A stretch of DNA of 64,000 nucleotides from Cladorhizidae sp. MBARI D1340-BT2 (Eukaryota > Porifera > Demospongiae > Poecilosclerida > Cladorhizidae), in the NCBI GenBank assembly GCA_028752905.1, contig JAQNBH010000015.1, positions 10,611,622-10,675,621 on the forward strand. The letters are read 5' to 3'. Within the stretch, counting starts at the first letter, position 1. Every line of letters begins with the position of its first letter. A program made the translations under genes and the position numbers. Below, piece by piece: positions 21,207-31,054 of this stretch. Below the pieces are notes generated by a model. That model did not search any database. It saw nothing but the letters and a program-made list of their open reading frames with translations, and was not told where the DNA came from.

Positions 21207-21932
21207 GCTGTAAATGGCAACATCAGAGCGAAATCGGTGCAGTCTCGTAGCACGTCGTCCATCAGCCTTTGAAACGTCGCCGGGGCGTTATGAAGGCCGA
21301 AAGGCATTACATTGAATATGAATTTGCCAAAGGGTGCAACAACAGTTGTTTTCTCACGGTCTTCAGGAGCAATGGGAACCTGGTAAAATCCTCTGGCCAT
21401 GTCAAACACGCTGAAGTACTTTGCTGGGGCCATCCTGTGTAATGTCTCTTCCACACGAGGCTGGTAATATGGATCTGGGTCGGTAACAGTGTTTAGCCTT
21501 CGATAATCATTAACTAGGCGGATTTGTCCTGGAGTTTTCTTGGGGGACAGCAAACATTGGAGCAGCCCAGGCAGATGCAGAAGGTGAGATAAGTTTGGCC
21601 TCTTGTAGTTTCTTTAACTCAGCACGGAAGGGTTCTTTCCAAATCTGCGGCACTCGGTAGGGAGCCATCCTCACTGGTGTGGCGTTTCCCGTAATTATCC
21701 TGTGTACAGCCCGTTTCGCTCTTCCAAGTCTTGGGGCGGTTGCGTCTGGAAATTCCGTCCATAGTGTATGGAGCTCTTGTACTTGCTGTTTGGTCAATTC
21801 ATCGGGAAGTGGAGGGAAGTTCGCTCCTCCTTCAATGGCGTAATCTGGTAACTCTGAGGTCTCGCTGCTGTCTGACGTGGAGAGAAATAAGGTGTCTACA
21901 ATCGGTGGCACCCACTTCTTCATTGCAGTCAC
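21203..21932 (-). pseudogene. G3 reverse transcriptase, fingers and palm, with active-site deletion
   Basis: Two frames make up this part. The first (21510-21932) has the linker and RT start (VHRIITGNATPVRMAPYRVP, LQEAKLISPSASAWAAP). The second (21203-21553) has IRLVNDYRRLNTVTDPDPYY, YFSVFDMARGFYQVPIAP, and PFGLHNAPATFQRLMDDVL. The last residues before the stop are DCTDFALMLPFTA. The conserved Y-x-D-D box that should follow DFAL is absent. Compared with G1 and G4, roughly 13 nt are gone, which removes the catalytic Asp pair and shifts the frame. Confidence 0.9.
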
Positions 21933-21950
21933 ATGGACTGCGGCATTTTT

Positions 21951-22444
21951 TCATCTTTGGTCAGGTCTATCTATGGCATAAGTTACTGGTGAGATTTTGC
22001 CGAGTACTTCATAGGGCCCAGTCCAGGCGTCGTCCAATTTTCCTTTCTTGGAGCTGGAGATGTCCGGTGTAAAGACAAGTACTTTGTCTCCAATCTGGAA
22101 GTCACGGATGGTTGCGGTCTTGTCAAACCAGCGTTTTGTTCTGAGCTGGGTCTCCTCCTGCTTTTCTGTGGCCACCATTCGCATTTCCTCCAGGTCCTGC
22201 CTCAACTGCAGTAGCCAATCTGTGGCAAAATGGGTGGTAGCTGCTGTGGGCATCCACTCTTGGTGGAGCACGTCTAATGGTCCTCGCACTTTCTTCCCGA
22301 AAATTAGCTCGAAGGGCGAGAAACCTGTAGTGGAGCAGGGTGCCTCACGGCAAGCAAACAATAAAAAGGGCAACATCTCATCCCACTCACGCCTGTCGAC
22401 AATGGTCTTCCTGACCATCTGTAGGAGAGTCTGGTGGAACCTCT
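21951..22444 (-). pseudogene. G3 integrase C-terminal part with GPY/F module
   Basis: This frame continues the integrase after the 5-nt duplication: LQMVRKTIVDRREWDEMLP, FACREAPCSTTGFSPFELIF, then a coiled segment and a GPY/F module (DDAWTGPYEVLGKISPVTYA). It ends about 20 nt before the RT-containing frame starts, in another phase. Confidence 0.88.
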
Positions 22445-23149
22445 CTACTCTACAGAGCCATTTGACTGGGGTCTGTAGGCTGCTGTGCGACTGTGAGAGA
22501 TGCCGAGGAATCGGAAGGTCTCCTTCATGACAGAGGACAAGAAGTTTGATCCTCGGTCAGAGAGGATTTCCTTGGGAATCGACAATCTGGTCATGATGGA
22601 CATTAATGCTGTGGCTGTGTCTTTAGCTGTAACTGTTCGAAGAGGAACTGCTTCGGGATATCTTGAACCGAGGTCGATATATGTCAGCACAAATCTATTA
22701 TTTTTCTTGGTCATGGGAAGGGGGCCAACAATATCGATGGCTACCTTGTCGAACGGTTGAGAAATCAATGGTGCCGTAATGGTCAATGGAGCTCTGGAGT
22801 GGGTCTTCTTAGCTGTCTTCTGGCAGCGATGGCAGGCTTGGCAGAAGTAAGTGATGTCTTTACCCATGCATGGCCAGTAAAACAACTTCATTATTTTGTA
22901 TTTCGTTCTGTTCGAACCTGAATGTCCTGCCATAGGTGTGGAGTGAGCCAGAGTCATGGCTGTCAGTCGGCGATCCTTTGGTAGTACAATTTGATTGTAG
23001 GGACTACCAGTCTGATCCACAGTCTGGCGCTGCAGGATCTGCTTCTCCCAGATGAAAGGGGAGTCTTCTTCCTTAGCGGCTTCAATGATTTTAGCCAATG
23101 TAGGGTCTGTCAGTTGAGCAGTAGCGAGAGCCTGTTGCTTAGACTGCTG
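22445..23149 (-). pseudogene. G3 integrase: zinc finger and catalytic core up to the Glu
   Basis: Numbering from the Met at 23098, the HHCC zinc finger uses His52, His59, Cys89 and Cys92. The catalytic residues are Asp122 (VAIDIVGPLP), Asp181 (ILSDRGSNF) and Glu217 (QSNGSVE), giving an exact D-D(35)-E. Immediately after Glu217 a 5-nt tandem duplication (tagag) brings in a stop and shifts the frame; the core continues in the next frame. The catalytic sites are all preserved, so the frameshift is probably young. Confidence 0.9.
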
Positions 23150-23491
23150 CTATTTCTCAAGGTCTTGGTTCTGGAGAGACAGATTAGTTTGAGGGTAATC
23201 ATATTGTTCACTTACCAATTCCTCTAACAGCTGGAACTTCTCCTCCTCTGTCTCCAGTTCTGCCAACGGGTCTTCCTCCTGCTGCTGTCTCGTTACTGCC
23301 AGAGTTTCAGCTGGTTTATCCTCTGTGGCCGCATGCAGCAGTTTGAAAAGTAGTGGGCAGTTGAGGCCCAAGAGGACATCATGGCAGATGTCATCGGATA
23401 TCGCCATCTCAGTCTTGGTCTCTTCTCTGAGGAGATGGCATGCTAGTTTGATCACAGGCAGTTCCACAATCTTGCCGTGAACACCTTTCAC
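23150..23491 (-). pseudogene. G3 protease C-terminus and linker
   Basis: In phase with the gag frame and separated from it only by a TGA. It reads IVELPVIKLACHLLREE, MAISDDICHDVLLGLNCPLL, then an acidic linker. It ends at a TAG (23150-23152) in a Gln-rich context, and the integrase frame continues in the same phase. G2 has the same region at 16600-16700. Confidence 0.8.
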
Positions 23492-23813
23492 TCATACGGT
23501 TGAGGTTGGCTGGGGCATGGTCTTCCCGAATGCTCCAAGCTGTTTGACAAAACTGTTGCTGATAAGCGAGTGGTCTGCCGCACTGTCCAACAGGAATCTT
23601 GTGGTATGTCCTTCCACCTGTCCCATCATGTAGAGTTTGGGTAGAGTTTGTTCTGCTGAGGTAGTGGATTTCCTGTCAACTATTAGGATGTTCTTACTAG
23701 GACAGTTGATACCGATGTGTCCCCACTGCTTGCAATTGAAGCATAGTGGCCCCTTGTCATCATCGAAGTACTTGGCCAATCTGTGCTTTGGTGGTCTGTT
23801 CTGCTGCTGCAGT

Positions 23814-23845
<32 letters not shown>

Positions 23846-24886
23846 TTGTTGCTGCTGCGATGGCTGCTGTTGCTGCTGAGGTCGAGTTTGTTGAGGGTTA
23901 TCACTTGGCGGCGAACCAGTTGGCTGTGCTTGCCGGTTATCTCTCCATTGTGGTGTGGAGTCTGGTTTCCTTGTTGGCTGCCATTGTTGAAACCGTCTCT
24001 TATGTGGCTGCTGTTCGAATTTCCACATGTAACTTTTCGGTTTCTGCATCGAGCTCACGTAGTCGTCTGCTGCCCTTGCCATCTCAGTGAGGGTAGTAGG
24101 CTTCTGGACACGTACATACGTGGCTACCCTAGGGTTCATAGTCTTGTATAGGAGCTCAAGACTCACCATCTGTGTCACATCTTCCACTGTCTTGCATTTA
24201 CGGGTGCATACTCTGGCTGCTTCTTGCATACGAAGGGCTGCTTGCATCATAGTGTCATTGCTGTCTGTCCTCTGCTCCAACCATGATGCCATTCTGTCCG
24301 CTGCTGAGATGCCCATGTGGGCAAGCAGAAGTGCCTTCAGCTGCTCATAATTGGCTGCTGCATCTGCTGGCATTGCCATGGCCGTATTCAACAGATCTTC
24401 TCGTAGGAGAATACGGAGTTCTGCTGCCCATCTTCTCCTTGGCACCTCGTAGGTGGTCATATGAGTCTCGAATCTCTGCAAGTCAACTTCGCCTGCTGTT
24501 CCTGTGCGAATAGGAGGCAGAGCAGGCTTATGTATTGCATGACTTACGCTTGGTTGAGCCATCATTGCAGCGATCAAGGACTGGTCGGGCGGAAGGGCTG
24601 CTGCTGCTGGCACCGATTCCTCTGTCACCGTCTCCAAGGTTCTGTGCACCGTTCGTCTGAGGACATCTGCTTCCTCATAAAGCGTTTCGTCGCTATCAGA
24701 TATTGTCTGTTCTGATTCTTCGTGGTAGATGGGGATTTCCCAATTCTTGATAACTCCTCCCATCCCGAGTTGTTGCTTCCTGTCGGATGATTCCTGGTCG
24801 CTCATTGTCTCATCTGCCTGAAGGTCAGTATGGTTTCTCCCCTTCAATCTTTGGCTCCTTCTCTCCTGGCCTAGCTCGTTGGCCAT
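23492..24886 (-). CDS. G3 gag with zinc knuckle and protease active site
   Basis: A 464-residue open frame from ATG 24886. The acidic N-terminus is followed by a capsid-like helical region (about residues 125-280: VDLQRFETHMTTYEVP, RWAAELRILLREDLLNTA, DVTQMVSLELLYKTM). Next is a Gln-rich stretch with a run of 15 Gln. The CCHC knuckle is CFNCKQWGHIGINC. The aspartic protease begins at TTRFLLDSAADHSLIS; its usual DTG/DSG triad reads DSA, as in retrovirus-like elements with a variant site. The frame ends at a TGA (23492-23494), and the next codon in the same phase opens the following frame, so this stop is probably a nonsense mutation within protease. Confidence 0.88.
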
Positions 24887-25086
24887 CTATACTTTACTCA
24901 CTTAGTCTGATTAAGGGTCTGCTTCTGGTCTGTCAGCAGCGCTGTCTGCTGAGAGTAGTCTGGTCTGGGTCGATAGAGAGAGTGCTGTCTTGTCAGCTGC
25001 TACTGCTCCAGGTATAGTCTGAACGCCTCCCTTCGGCTGGTCACTGGTCTAATCTAATGGTCACTTCAGATGGTCGAGGTAGATCA

Positions 25087-25097
25087 CGCTGCCACCA
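25087..25097 (-). promoter_or_regulatory. G3 primer-binding site, tRNA-Leu type
   Basis: The plus strand reads cgctgccacca, so the element strand has TGGTGGCAGCG two bases inside the 5' LTR, as in G2. The match to tRNA-Leu covers about 11 nt. Confidence 0.75.
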
Positions 25098-25099
25098 GA

Positions 25100-25507
25100 T
25101 GTTAGGTTGGAACAGTCGGGCACTGGTCTGAATCTAGGGAAAGGGAGCAAGGGGATAAGTTGTGGACAAAATGTAGACAAGAAATATTATGATCACTGCA
25201 TTCAGCTTACAGTACCCAGTAGTTCTGGCCAGGATCCTAAGCCTTGGGCTTAAATACCCTTCAGCCCGGACCCTGATCAAAATGACTATATATGGTCATT
25301 TATGATACAGTAATTCTCGATGGATGTAATGTCTGACCAATGAGATGATAAGTCTAAAGAATGTTCTAGAAATGCGAGGTTCACACTTCTACTGTTGTGA
25401 GCCAGTCTTGTTTGAAGTCTTGAGGTGTTGATATATAGCCTCTGCTGCAGGCTCCTGCTTGTACGTCAGGGCTGATGATGTGCTGTGTTGGCAGTCTGGA
25501 TCCAACA
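25100..25507 (-). repeat. G3 5' LTR
   Basis: A 408-bp LTR nearly identical to 19985-20385. The length difference comes from three indels of about 4-7 bp. Confidence 0.95.
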
Positions 25508-25659
25508 CTTATCATTTACTCGATTGCTTTTCATGCACTGTTTAATTGGTTATATAGCCTTCACAGCATATACTCATCCAGCCACCCTATCCCCCCTTCG
25601 TTCTTAGATTATCTGCCTCAGTAATTACAAATCACTCTTATTTCTTGAATATAATAGAG

Positions 25660-25895
25660 CACTTTAATGGCTGACATTAATATCTGGAGATTGGCTCTCA
25701 ATTGGAGGTTGGCTTTTGACAGGAGACTCACTCTTAGACCCAAACTGTAGAAATTTAAGATTGGCCCTCAGCTGGAGACTGGCTCTAGTTGGAGATTGGA
25801 GAGTGGCTCTCAGCTAGAGACTGGCTCTAACTGGAAACTGGCTTGGCTAGAGATTGGTTCTAATGGGAGGCTGGCTCTTAAGGTTGGCTCTTATG
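25660..25895. repeat. Degenerate minisatellite, units of about 17-18 bp
   Basis: The motif ggctctcagctggagact and variants (attggctctcaattggaggt, actggctctagttggagatt) recur about ten times with drift. No gene. Confidence 0.7.
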
Positions 25896-26208
25896 CATCT
25901 CCAGTAGAACTTTTCTTTCTTGTTGAGAACACCAGTTTACAGTTTAGCATGAATCACCTGTTGAGAATCAGTTTCCATGAAGCAGGGCCTAGGCACTCAT
26001 TAACTATTTGCTTTAGTTGAACAATATATAGCAAGGTTCATTATTCTCCCACCCATTAATAGGGAAGCAAAGTGAGATTCACGGAGAGATAGAGAAAATT
26101 TGATTTTTCCATGTGTGCTATATGCAAGCAACATTACTATCTATCTACACATGAACCACATATCCATCCAGAATACCAATTTGTTTTAAACAATGACTTA
26201 CTAAATCA

Positions 26209-26375
26209 AAAGGTCGCTCATAGACTTTTTCAGTGAGAAACTTAAAATTTGCTTCTCGTAGTTTAGGCTAGATCCTCTAGCCTTCATTAGGAATAATTTT
26301 GAAGGCTAGCTGAAACATCATGAAGAAAATTTTAGAGAAAGTCATTATATTCTATGTCAACTGAGAGTTCATTGA
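26209..26375. mobile_element. MITE M1, copy 2 (left end missing)
   Basis: It shares gatcctctagccttcattag and the terminal string ctatgtcaactgagagttca (about 26353-26372) with copy 1. The left terminal repeat is not found. Confidence 0.65.
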
Positions 26376-26465
26376 GAGCTCGTAAATGCAAATATTTAAT
26401 ATTGAATTGATAAAGATTGTAGATGAACTCATTGCATATAATAGAGGAGAGGATAGAGTACTAGT

Positions 26466-26605
26466 AGTACAGTCAATAGAGAAATGGCTACATAGTCAAT
26501 AGAGGAGAGAGAACTGGCTGCACACTCAGTAAAGGAGAGGGAACTGGCTGCATGCTCAGCAGAGGAGACAAAACTGGCTGCAAAGTCAGTAGAGGAGAGA
26601 GAACT
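26466..26605. repeat. Minisatellite with 30-bp units
   Basis: Four to five units of the form agtcagtagaggagagag followed by aactggctgcac, each about 30 bp, 85-90 percent alike. No continuous reading frame makes sense of it. Confidence 0.8.
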
Positions 26606-26609
26606 GGCT

Positions 26610-27600
26610 GTGGTGGCCAGCTCTTTGATTAATTAGTATTATACAAAAACTAAATTACATGGATCGACTCGTTAAAAAGAGAAGGAAACAAAACTGTAGA
26701 TGTAGACCACAACCATTTAAAATCATATATTGCCATTATCATTATAAAATTGGTACAATATTGGCATACATGCATAAAGTCTTATCCAACTGGCTGTAGT
26801 CTACATGGGTATATATATATAGTCTTGTTTCCCTTCTTGTTTTACAGATCAATTCAATTCAATATAGGTGTAAATAACAACCTTCATATTTTCTTTCAAG
26901 TTTTTGAGTTTTGTTGTTGTTGTTCTGCATATTATAGTTGAGCTTTGGAGGGCTATATACACAAAGTCAGTGTTAAAAAAATATATATATTATATTCCTT
27001 TTGAACGCTACAAATATCAGCACGTGTCATGTTTTGTTGCTAATGTAAGAGTACCCACACAAAATTTAGCCCATACCATATTCTATTGCTATATAGCCTC
27101 CTTCAATGACATTTACACAAGAGACAAACACCAGACATTTTGGTAGAGGATCAGCTACACCCTCTTTTGACTTGGTAGCAACTCAAGAGTGAGAATTCAA
27201 CAAACCAAACAGTAGACTGAGCACGGGCCATTCCTTCTGTTTATAATGCAGCATGTGCATAGTTACATACATCATTGAATAGTCCTGCACATGTGTTAAT
27301 TTTGATTGGATCATCAACGAAACCACTGACTGATCCTTACCAAATACTTTATTCTGCAATCAAGGAACATTTGTTGATCTGCATTGGAAGATTTGGAAGT
27401 CTGTGGTAATAGCAGTTCTATGAATGAACCTATCATATGTTGCAAGCTATGTGATTGGGGGGAATAAGAAATAGAATTACAGAAGCATAGATCCTTGAAA
27501 ATCAATTTCAAGGTTTCTTTCACACTTTCTTGGGTCTGCCGGTTTACTAGTTTAGAAAAGGATTCAAGCCTTTTTGAACTAATATTGGCCAAAATGACCA
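26610..27600. other. Intergenic, no gene supported
   Basis: AT-rich sequence. A 95-codon minus frame (27314-27601) and an 80-codon plus frame (26904-27146) have no motif I recognise. Neither has convincing splice context. Confidence 0.45.
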
Positions 27601-27611
27601 TCTAGAGCTCA

Positions 27612-27765
27612 GGTGTGAGTTTTAGCAGAGATATGAGCTGGTTGTTGTTTGTTGTTCATGTGGTGTTTTGGGGGAGAGGGGAGGGAGGGGGGGGGGTGTT
27701 TGGTGTTTTTGGGTGGGTGAGGGTGGTGACCCCTGCTATTTTGAAACAAGGGTCTAACCAATACA
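27612..27765. repeat. Fragment of dispersed repeat R2
   Basis: gtgagttttagcagagatat at the left and ctgctattttgaaacaaggg followed by taaccaata at the right match 19205-19300 and partly 43935-44010. A G-rich insertion (ggagggaggggggggg) separates the two parts. Confidence 0.6.
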
Positions 27766-28219
27766 TCATACTCCCCAATATGCTGACGAGGAGTTATAAT
27801 GATATATAATAATGTTGTTGGTGTGGTAATGATAATAATAACAATCCTTTGTTGATTTTGGTGAATTTAAAATGATAGTTATGAGAGAACAGATAATTAA
27901 GCTTACACTTTGACTACCATTATAATGGTATTTTTTTGTATTATTACAGTGACGGGCATGTATGTTCTCTGACTGCTCTGCAACATCAAGCAAGGAGAGT
28001 GAAAAGTTATTTTTTTATGATGCAATAACTGTGAGTTATGTGTACGCAACTGTAAGTAGTTGCATCAGGTTTGCTAACAAGGCACCTTGAAACTTGAGGC
28101 TAGGTTCAAGCTAATAGATATTAATGCCAAACCTTTTGCCATGATTGATCCTTATGCTCTATTTGTTATCCAGCATGGGTGTATAACTGTGCTGCTTGTG
28201 GTCAACCTTTTATATCCAT

Positions 28220-28580
28220 AGACTACTCCAATGATTCCAAATTTTCCAATGCATGTCCATGATTAATGTTTCTGATTTCAGAAAAAGGCGTGGTTCTGGC
28301 CAGTAAGGGTCACAAGGGTATACAATAACTTAGAGAGTATCTTTCAACATTCCCAACCCTGACTGACTGGTGAACTGCTGTCGGAGAGTGCATTATCACT
28401 TATTGGTTTTATCCACTTGATTAGTTGGGACAGATAAATAATCCAAACAAAACCCATCTCAGCTAAAACTCACTTTAGCAGCTTTAACAGTCTCAATGCT
28501 GCTTTCAGCTGATTCTAGCTCCAAAAATACTTCAGCATGTCGTGAATACTTTACTAAGGAGTAAACTGGCAAGCTAAAAC
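28220..28580. repeat. Dispersed repeat R2, copy
   Basis: The right half, read on the minus strand, gives aaatcagctga-like and agtgagttttagctgagat strings like those at 62032-62165. The left half matches 6765-6800 (ccattgcatgtccacgac type). Strongly diverged. Confidence 0.5.
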
Positions 28581-28909
28581 AGCTAATAATTTATGATGAT
28601 TGGTCAAGGTCATTTTAAGGTTGAAGGGGTAGATCCAGGATTTAGAGAGGGATTGCCAACAAATTGAGTAGCCAAAAGTATTGGCAAGAGGAAAGGTGTG
28701 GGAGATGAATGTGTCCCTCCTATGCAAATGTGCCCTCCCCATGCAGCAAATTGCAGAAGCTAAAATTGTATTTAGTGTTGCTTATAGGGGGCTTATTAAT
28801 TTAGAACTAAAATTCAAGCTACTTGAAAAACCAAATTATAATATACAGTACAATGTATAGTGCAAGTAGCTATAATCATATGAACATGTAGTGAGAAAAT
28901 TATTCAAGT

Positions 28910-29570
28910 AGCATAAGCCTTGGGTGTCGATGGACAAATTCATCTACCACCTCTTCTGGAGTAATTTTGAGACCCCTTGATAGTACATTATTGTCACTCC
29001 TCCATTCTTGTGCCATCTTTACCATGCTGATTGAACGCTCACACTCACAGCTAGTAACTAGAAGAGTTCAGCAGAGTGAAAATATTGGAAAAAACTCAGC
29101 ATCAGCTGGGGTGTAAAGTTCAGAAGCAACTTCACCACCAGCGATCCACTTATGTGCCATAGCTAAGTCCTGCTCAAAATTGAAGCATACCAATGATGGA
29201 AGATCAGCACTATAGAAGTTCAGAATGTGTTTAAACTGTTTTTTGCAATGCCACAGTATCTTTAGTTATTGTTGATGATAAAACTCAATGGAACTTCATC
29301 AAACTGAGTATCAAGTTCAACATCAAGTGATCATTGTAAAATTCCTGTAGTAATATTGCTGGTTATTACCAGCCTGTATGCTGATATAATATACTGTATT
29401 AATGATACCAAGTGTCACATCAATGTTATGTGTTGGTAGTCTGCTCTAAAATGGAGGGCCCATGGATCCACCCATGGCTTGATTGGTACGCACATGATTT
29501 TCAATGGTAAAGTGTCATCTAGCTGAATGTGGTCTGCACTTGTTACATTTCTTTCGACAACAAAAACAAC
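28910..29570 (-). pseudogene. hAT transposase relic (C-terminal dimerisation domain)
   Basis: Minus-strand translation gives FYSADLPSLVCFNFEQDLAM, then AHKWIAGGEVASELYTPADA and AEFFPIFSLC, an in-frame TGA, then TLLVTSCECERSISMVKMAQ and PEEVVDEFVHRHPRLMLLE with a TAA at 28910. The VTSCECERS motif is the hallmark of the hAT C-terminal dimerisation domain. Further upstream ERNVTSADHIQLDD and PWVDPWALHFRADYQH continue the homology out to about 29570, with stops. It resembles the THAP12/ZMYM-like hAT proteins. No transposon ends were found. It is a dead fragment. Confidence 0.82.
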
Positions 29571-29960
29571 ATATTTTTGTTGTAGAGTGCATCATATTTT
29601 TCCATCCCATAACCTATAAGTACCATAAGGATAATTTTCAAATGACTTGTAATGACTCATGATTCGATACATTGCTAACAGCTGCAAACTCTCACAAAGA
29701 AATGAGTGATCAAGTTGTGTGATAAAAATATGTATTAGCAGTTGCTCTGAGAGAATGTTCCATAATCAGTAAAGAATGGATATTGTGAATATATGGTGAC
29801 AATAGTTAACAACACAGATCTTCAACAGAAAGGTAAACTACTTGTGATCCAAATATATTTATACTACATCACATGATCTGTGGCTAATCTGATTGGTTAA
29901 TAACTATAGGTTACATAGGTGCGTAACCTACACTTTTAACCGCATGTAGTTTAGCGCGTG
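29571..29960. other. Intergenic, no gene seen
   Basis: AT-rich; nothing recognised until the inverted repeat at 29965. Confidence 0.5.
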
Positions 29961-29964
29961 CGCA

Positions 29965-30099
29965 ATAGCCTATACAAAAGAGTCGGTTATGCGCCAGTGT
30001 AACCTACTCGTTTGCTGTTACATTCCTCGGCTTCGCCTCGGGGTAAACGCAAACTCGGAGGTTACATAGGCACATAACCGACTCTTTTGTATAGGCTAT
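29965..30099. repeat. 27-bp perfect inverted repeat around a GC-richer loop
   Basis: The arm at 29965-29991 (starting atagcctatacaaaagag) is the exact complement of 30073-30099. The 81-bp loop holds cctcggcttcgcctcggggt, itself able to fold. The string gttacatagg occurs at about 29910 and 30061. A TG microsatellite follows at about 30113-30130. This is probably a small foldback element. Confidence 0.8.
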
Positions 30100-30229
30100 C
30101 CTATACATGTATGTGTGTGTGTGTGTGTGTACGAAACATGATAAAGAGTAACATCTGCTATGATTGGCTGGTTCTGAAGTCATCCTGAGCAACTGTTACG
30201 ATCAACAATTAAGACAAACTTGTATATAT

Positions 30230-30320
30230 GTATAGTAGAACCTCGGCTATCCAGAAGGTAGAGACTAACTACCTTGTGGATAACTGAATTTACAGATAAT
30301 TGAGATTCTTTGTATTTATA
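30230..30320. mobile_element. Possible end of a pogo/Tigger-like DNA transposon
   Basis: The string tatagtagaacctcggctat, followed by ggataactgaatttacagat and aattgagattctt, resembles the terminal repeat of pogo/Tigger elements, which start CAGTAGAACCTC next to TA. No partner end and no transposase were found, so this is tentative. Confidence 0.3.
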
Positions 30321-30925
30321 AGCTAGGCCATGTATTTCCTTTGGCTCATTAGTTGAGAGTAGCCCACTTTGTGTTGATAAGAGTATCCACCCAAGATCTA
30401 CAAATATGCTGTGATGAAAGTCTAGCAGCTGCTCTAGGAAGTTTATGAGAAGGTAGCAATTATGACAACAAGCCTTGGGAGGGGGGAGGGGCAAGTCTAT
30501 TATTTTTCTTTTACATAAAATAATCTTTGGAAAGTTTATGACATTCTCTGACATTGAAAACTGGCAGAATCTAAAGAAGAGTAGCTAGTGTTTTCCTACA
30601 ATAAAGTGTGTGTGTGATTATCATTTCTTTTACTTTCATTGTAAATAAACTTTGATGCTCTAATTATTTGTTCTTTTAATTTATGAGATATATTTTTGTG
30701 GTTAGTTCCTCTCATGATAATTATTTATCAACAAATAACCCTGAACTATAATAAGTAAAGACATCTTGAAGAACACTCTAATTCTCACTGCCCTGCGTGA
30801 CTAAACAGAGCTATGTAGAATCTCACAAAACCAAGACCGAGAAACTTGACAGTATAACTTAATGCATGCAAAATACTGATGACTCGTGTGAATTTTTATG
30901 TTTGTCCTCTTCCTCTGCATTATAG

Positions 30926-31054
30926 TATGGTTCCTGGGCAATGACAGCTTTCATGTTCACTACGACTATCTGGAATGTCTTCATGGTGATCTACTACTGT
31001 CTTCAGAAGTGCAGACAAACATCTAGGGGTGTTCATTTGAGAGAAGATGTGTAG
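30926..31054 (+). CDS. Orphan terminal exon of a membrane protein
   Basis: A good acceptor (tcctcttcctctgcattatag) is followed by 42 codons and a TAG: YGSWAMTAFMFTTTIWNVFM, then VIYYCLQKCRQTSRGVHLRE, DV. The first 25 residues form one transmembrane helix. The tail is short, basic and probably cytoplasmic. The exon starts in phase 0. I found no upstream exon, so this may be the last exon of a real gene whose other exons are too short to see, or a relic. I do not recognise the family. An AATAAA-type signal (aataaataaag) lies near 31610. Confidence 0.5.
   Translation, partial: YGSWAMTAFMFTTTIWNVFMVIYYCLQKCRQTSRGVHLREDV

Larger units (their letters stand above)
19980..25512 (-). mobile_element. 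G3: Ty3/gypsy-type LTR retrotransposon, Gmr1-like order, with CTTAT target duplication
   Basis: LTRs at 19985-20385 and 25100-25507 enclose gag-protease, integrase, RT and RNase H on the minus strand, with integrase before RT. The 5-bp cttat stands at 19980-19984 and 25508-25512. The LTRs differ by only 2-3 substitutions and three small indels, so insertion is recent. The coding region is damaged by two nonsense codons, a 5-nt duplication in integrase and a deletion at the RT active site. Confidence 0.96.

Noticed and set aside
23489..23494. Programmed stop-codon readthrough between G3 gag-protease and the rest of pol
   Set aside because: The TGA falls within the protease and a second stop (TAG at 23150) follows in the linker; other damage is nearby, so mutation is the simpler reading.
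23637..24151. Plus-strand poly-Cys and poly-Leu/Val frames
   Set aside because: They are the antisense of the gag CAG/CAA glutamine tract of G3.
26466..26605. A CRISPR-like array
   Set aside because: Units are contiguous with no unique spacers; it is a minisatellite in an animal-type genome.
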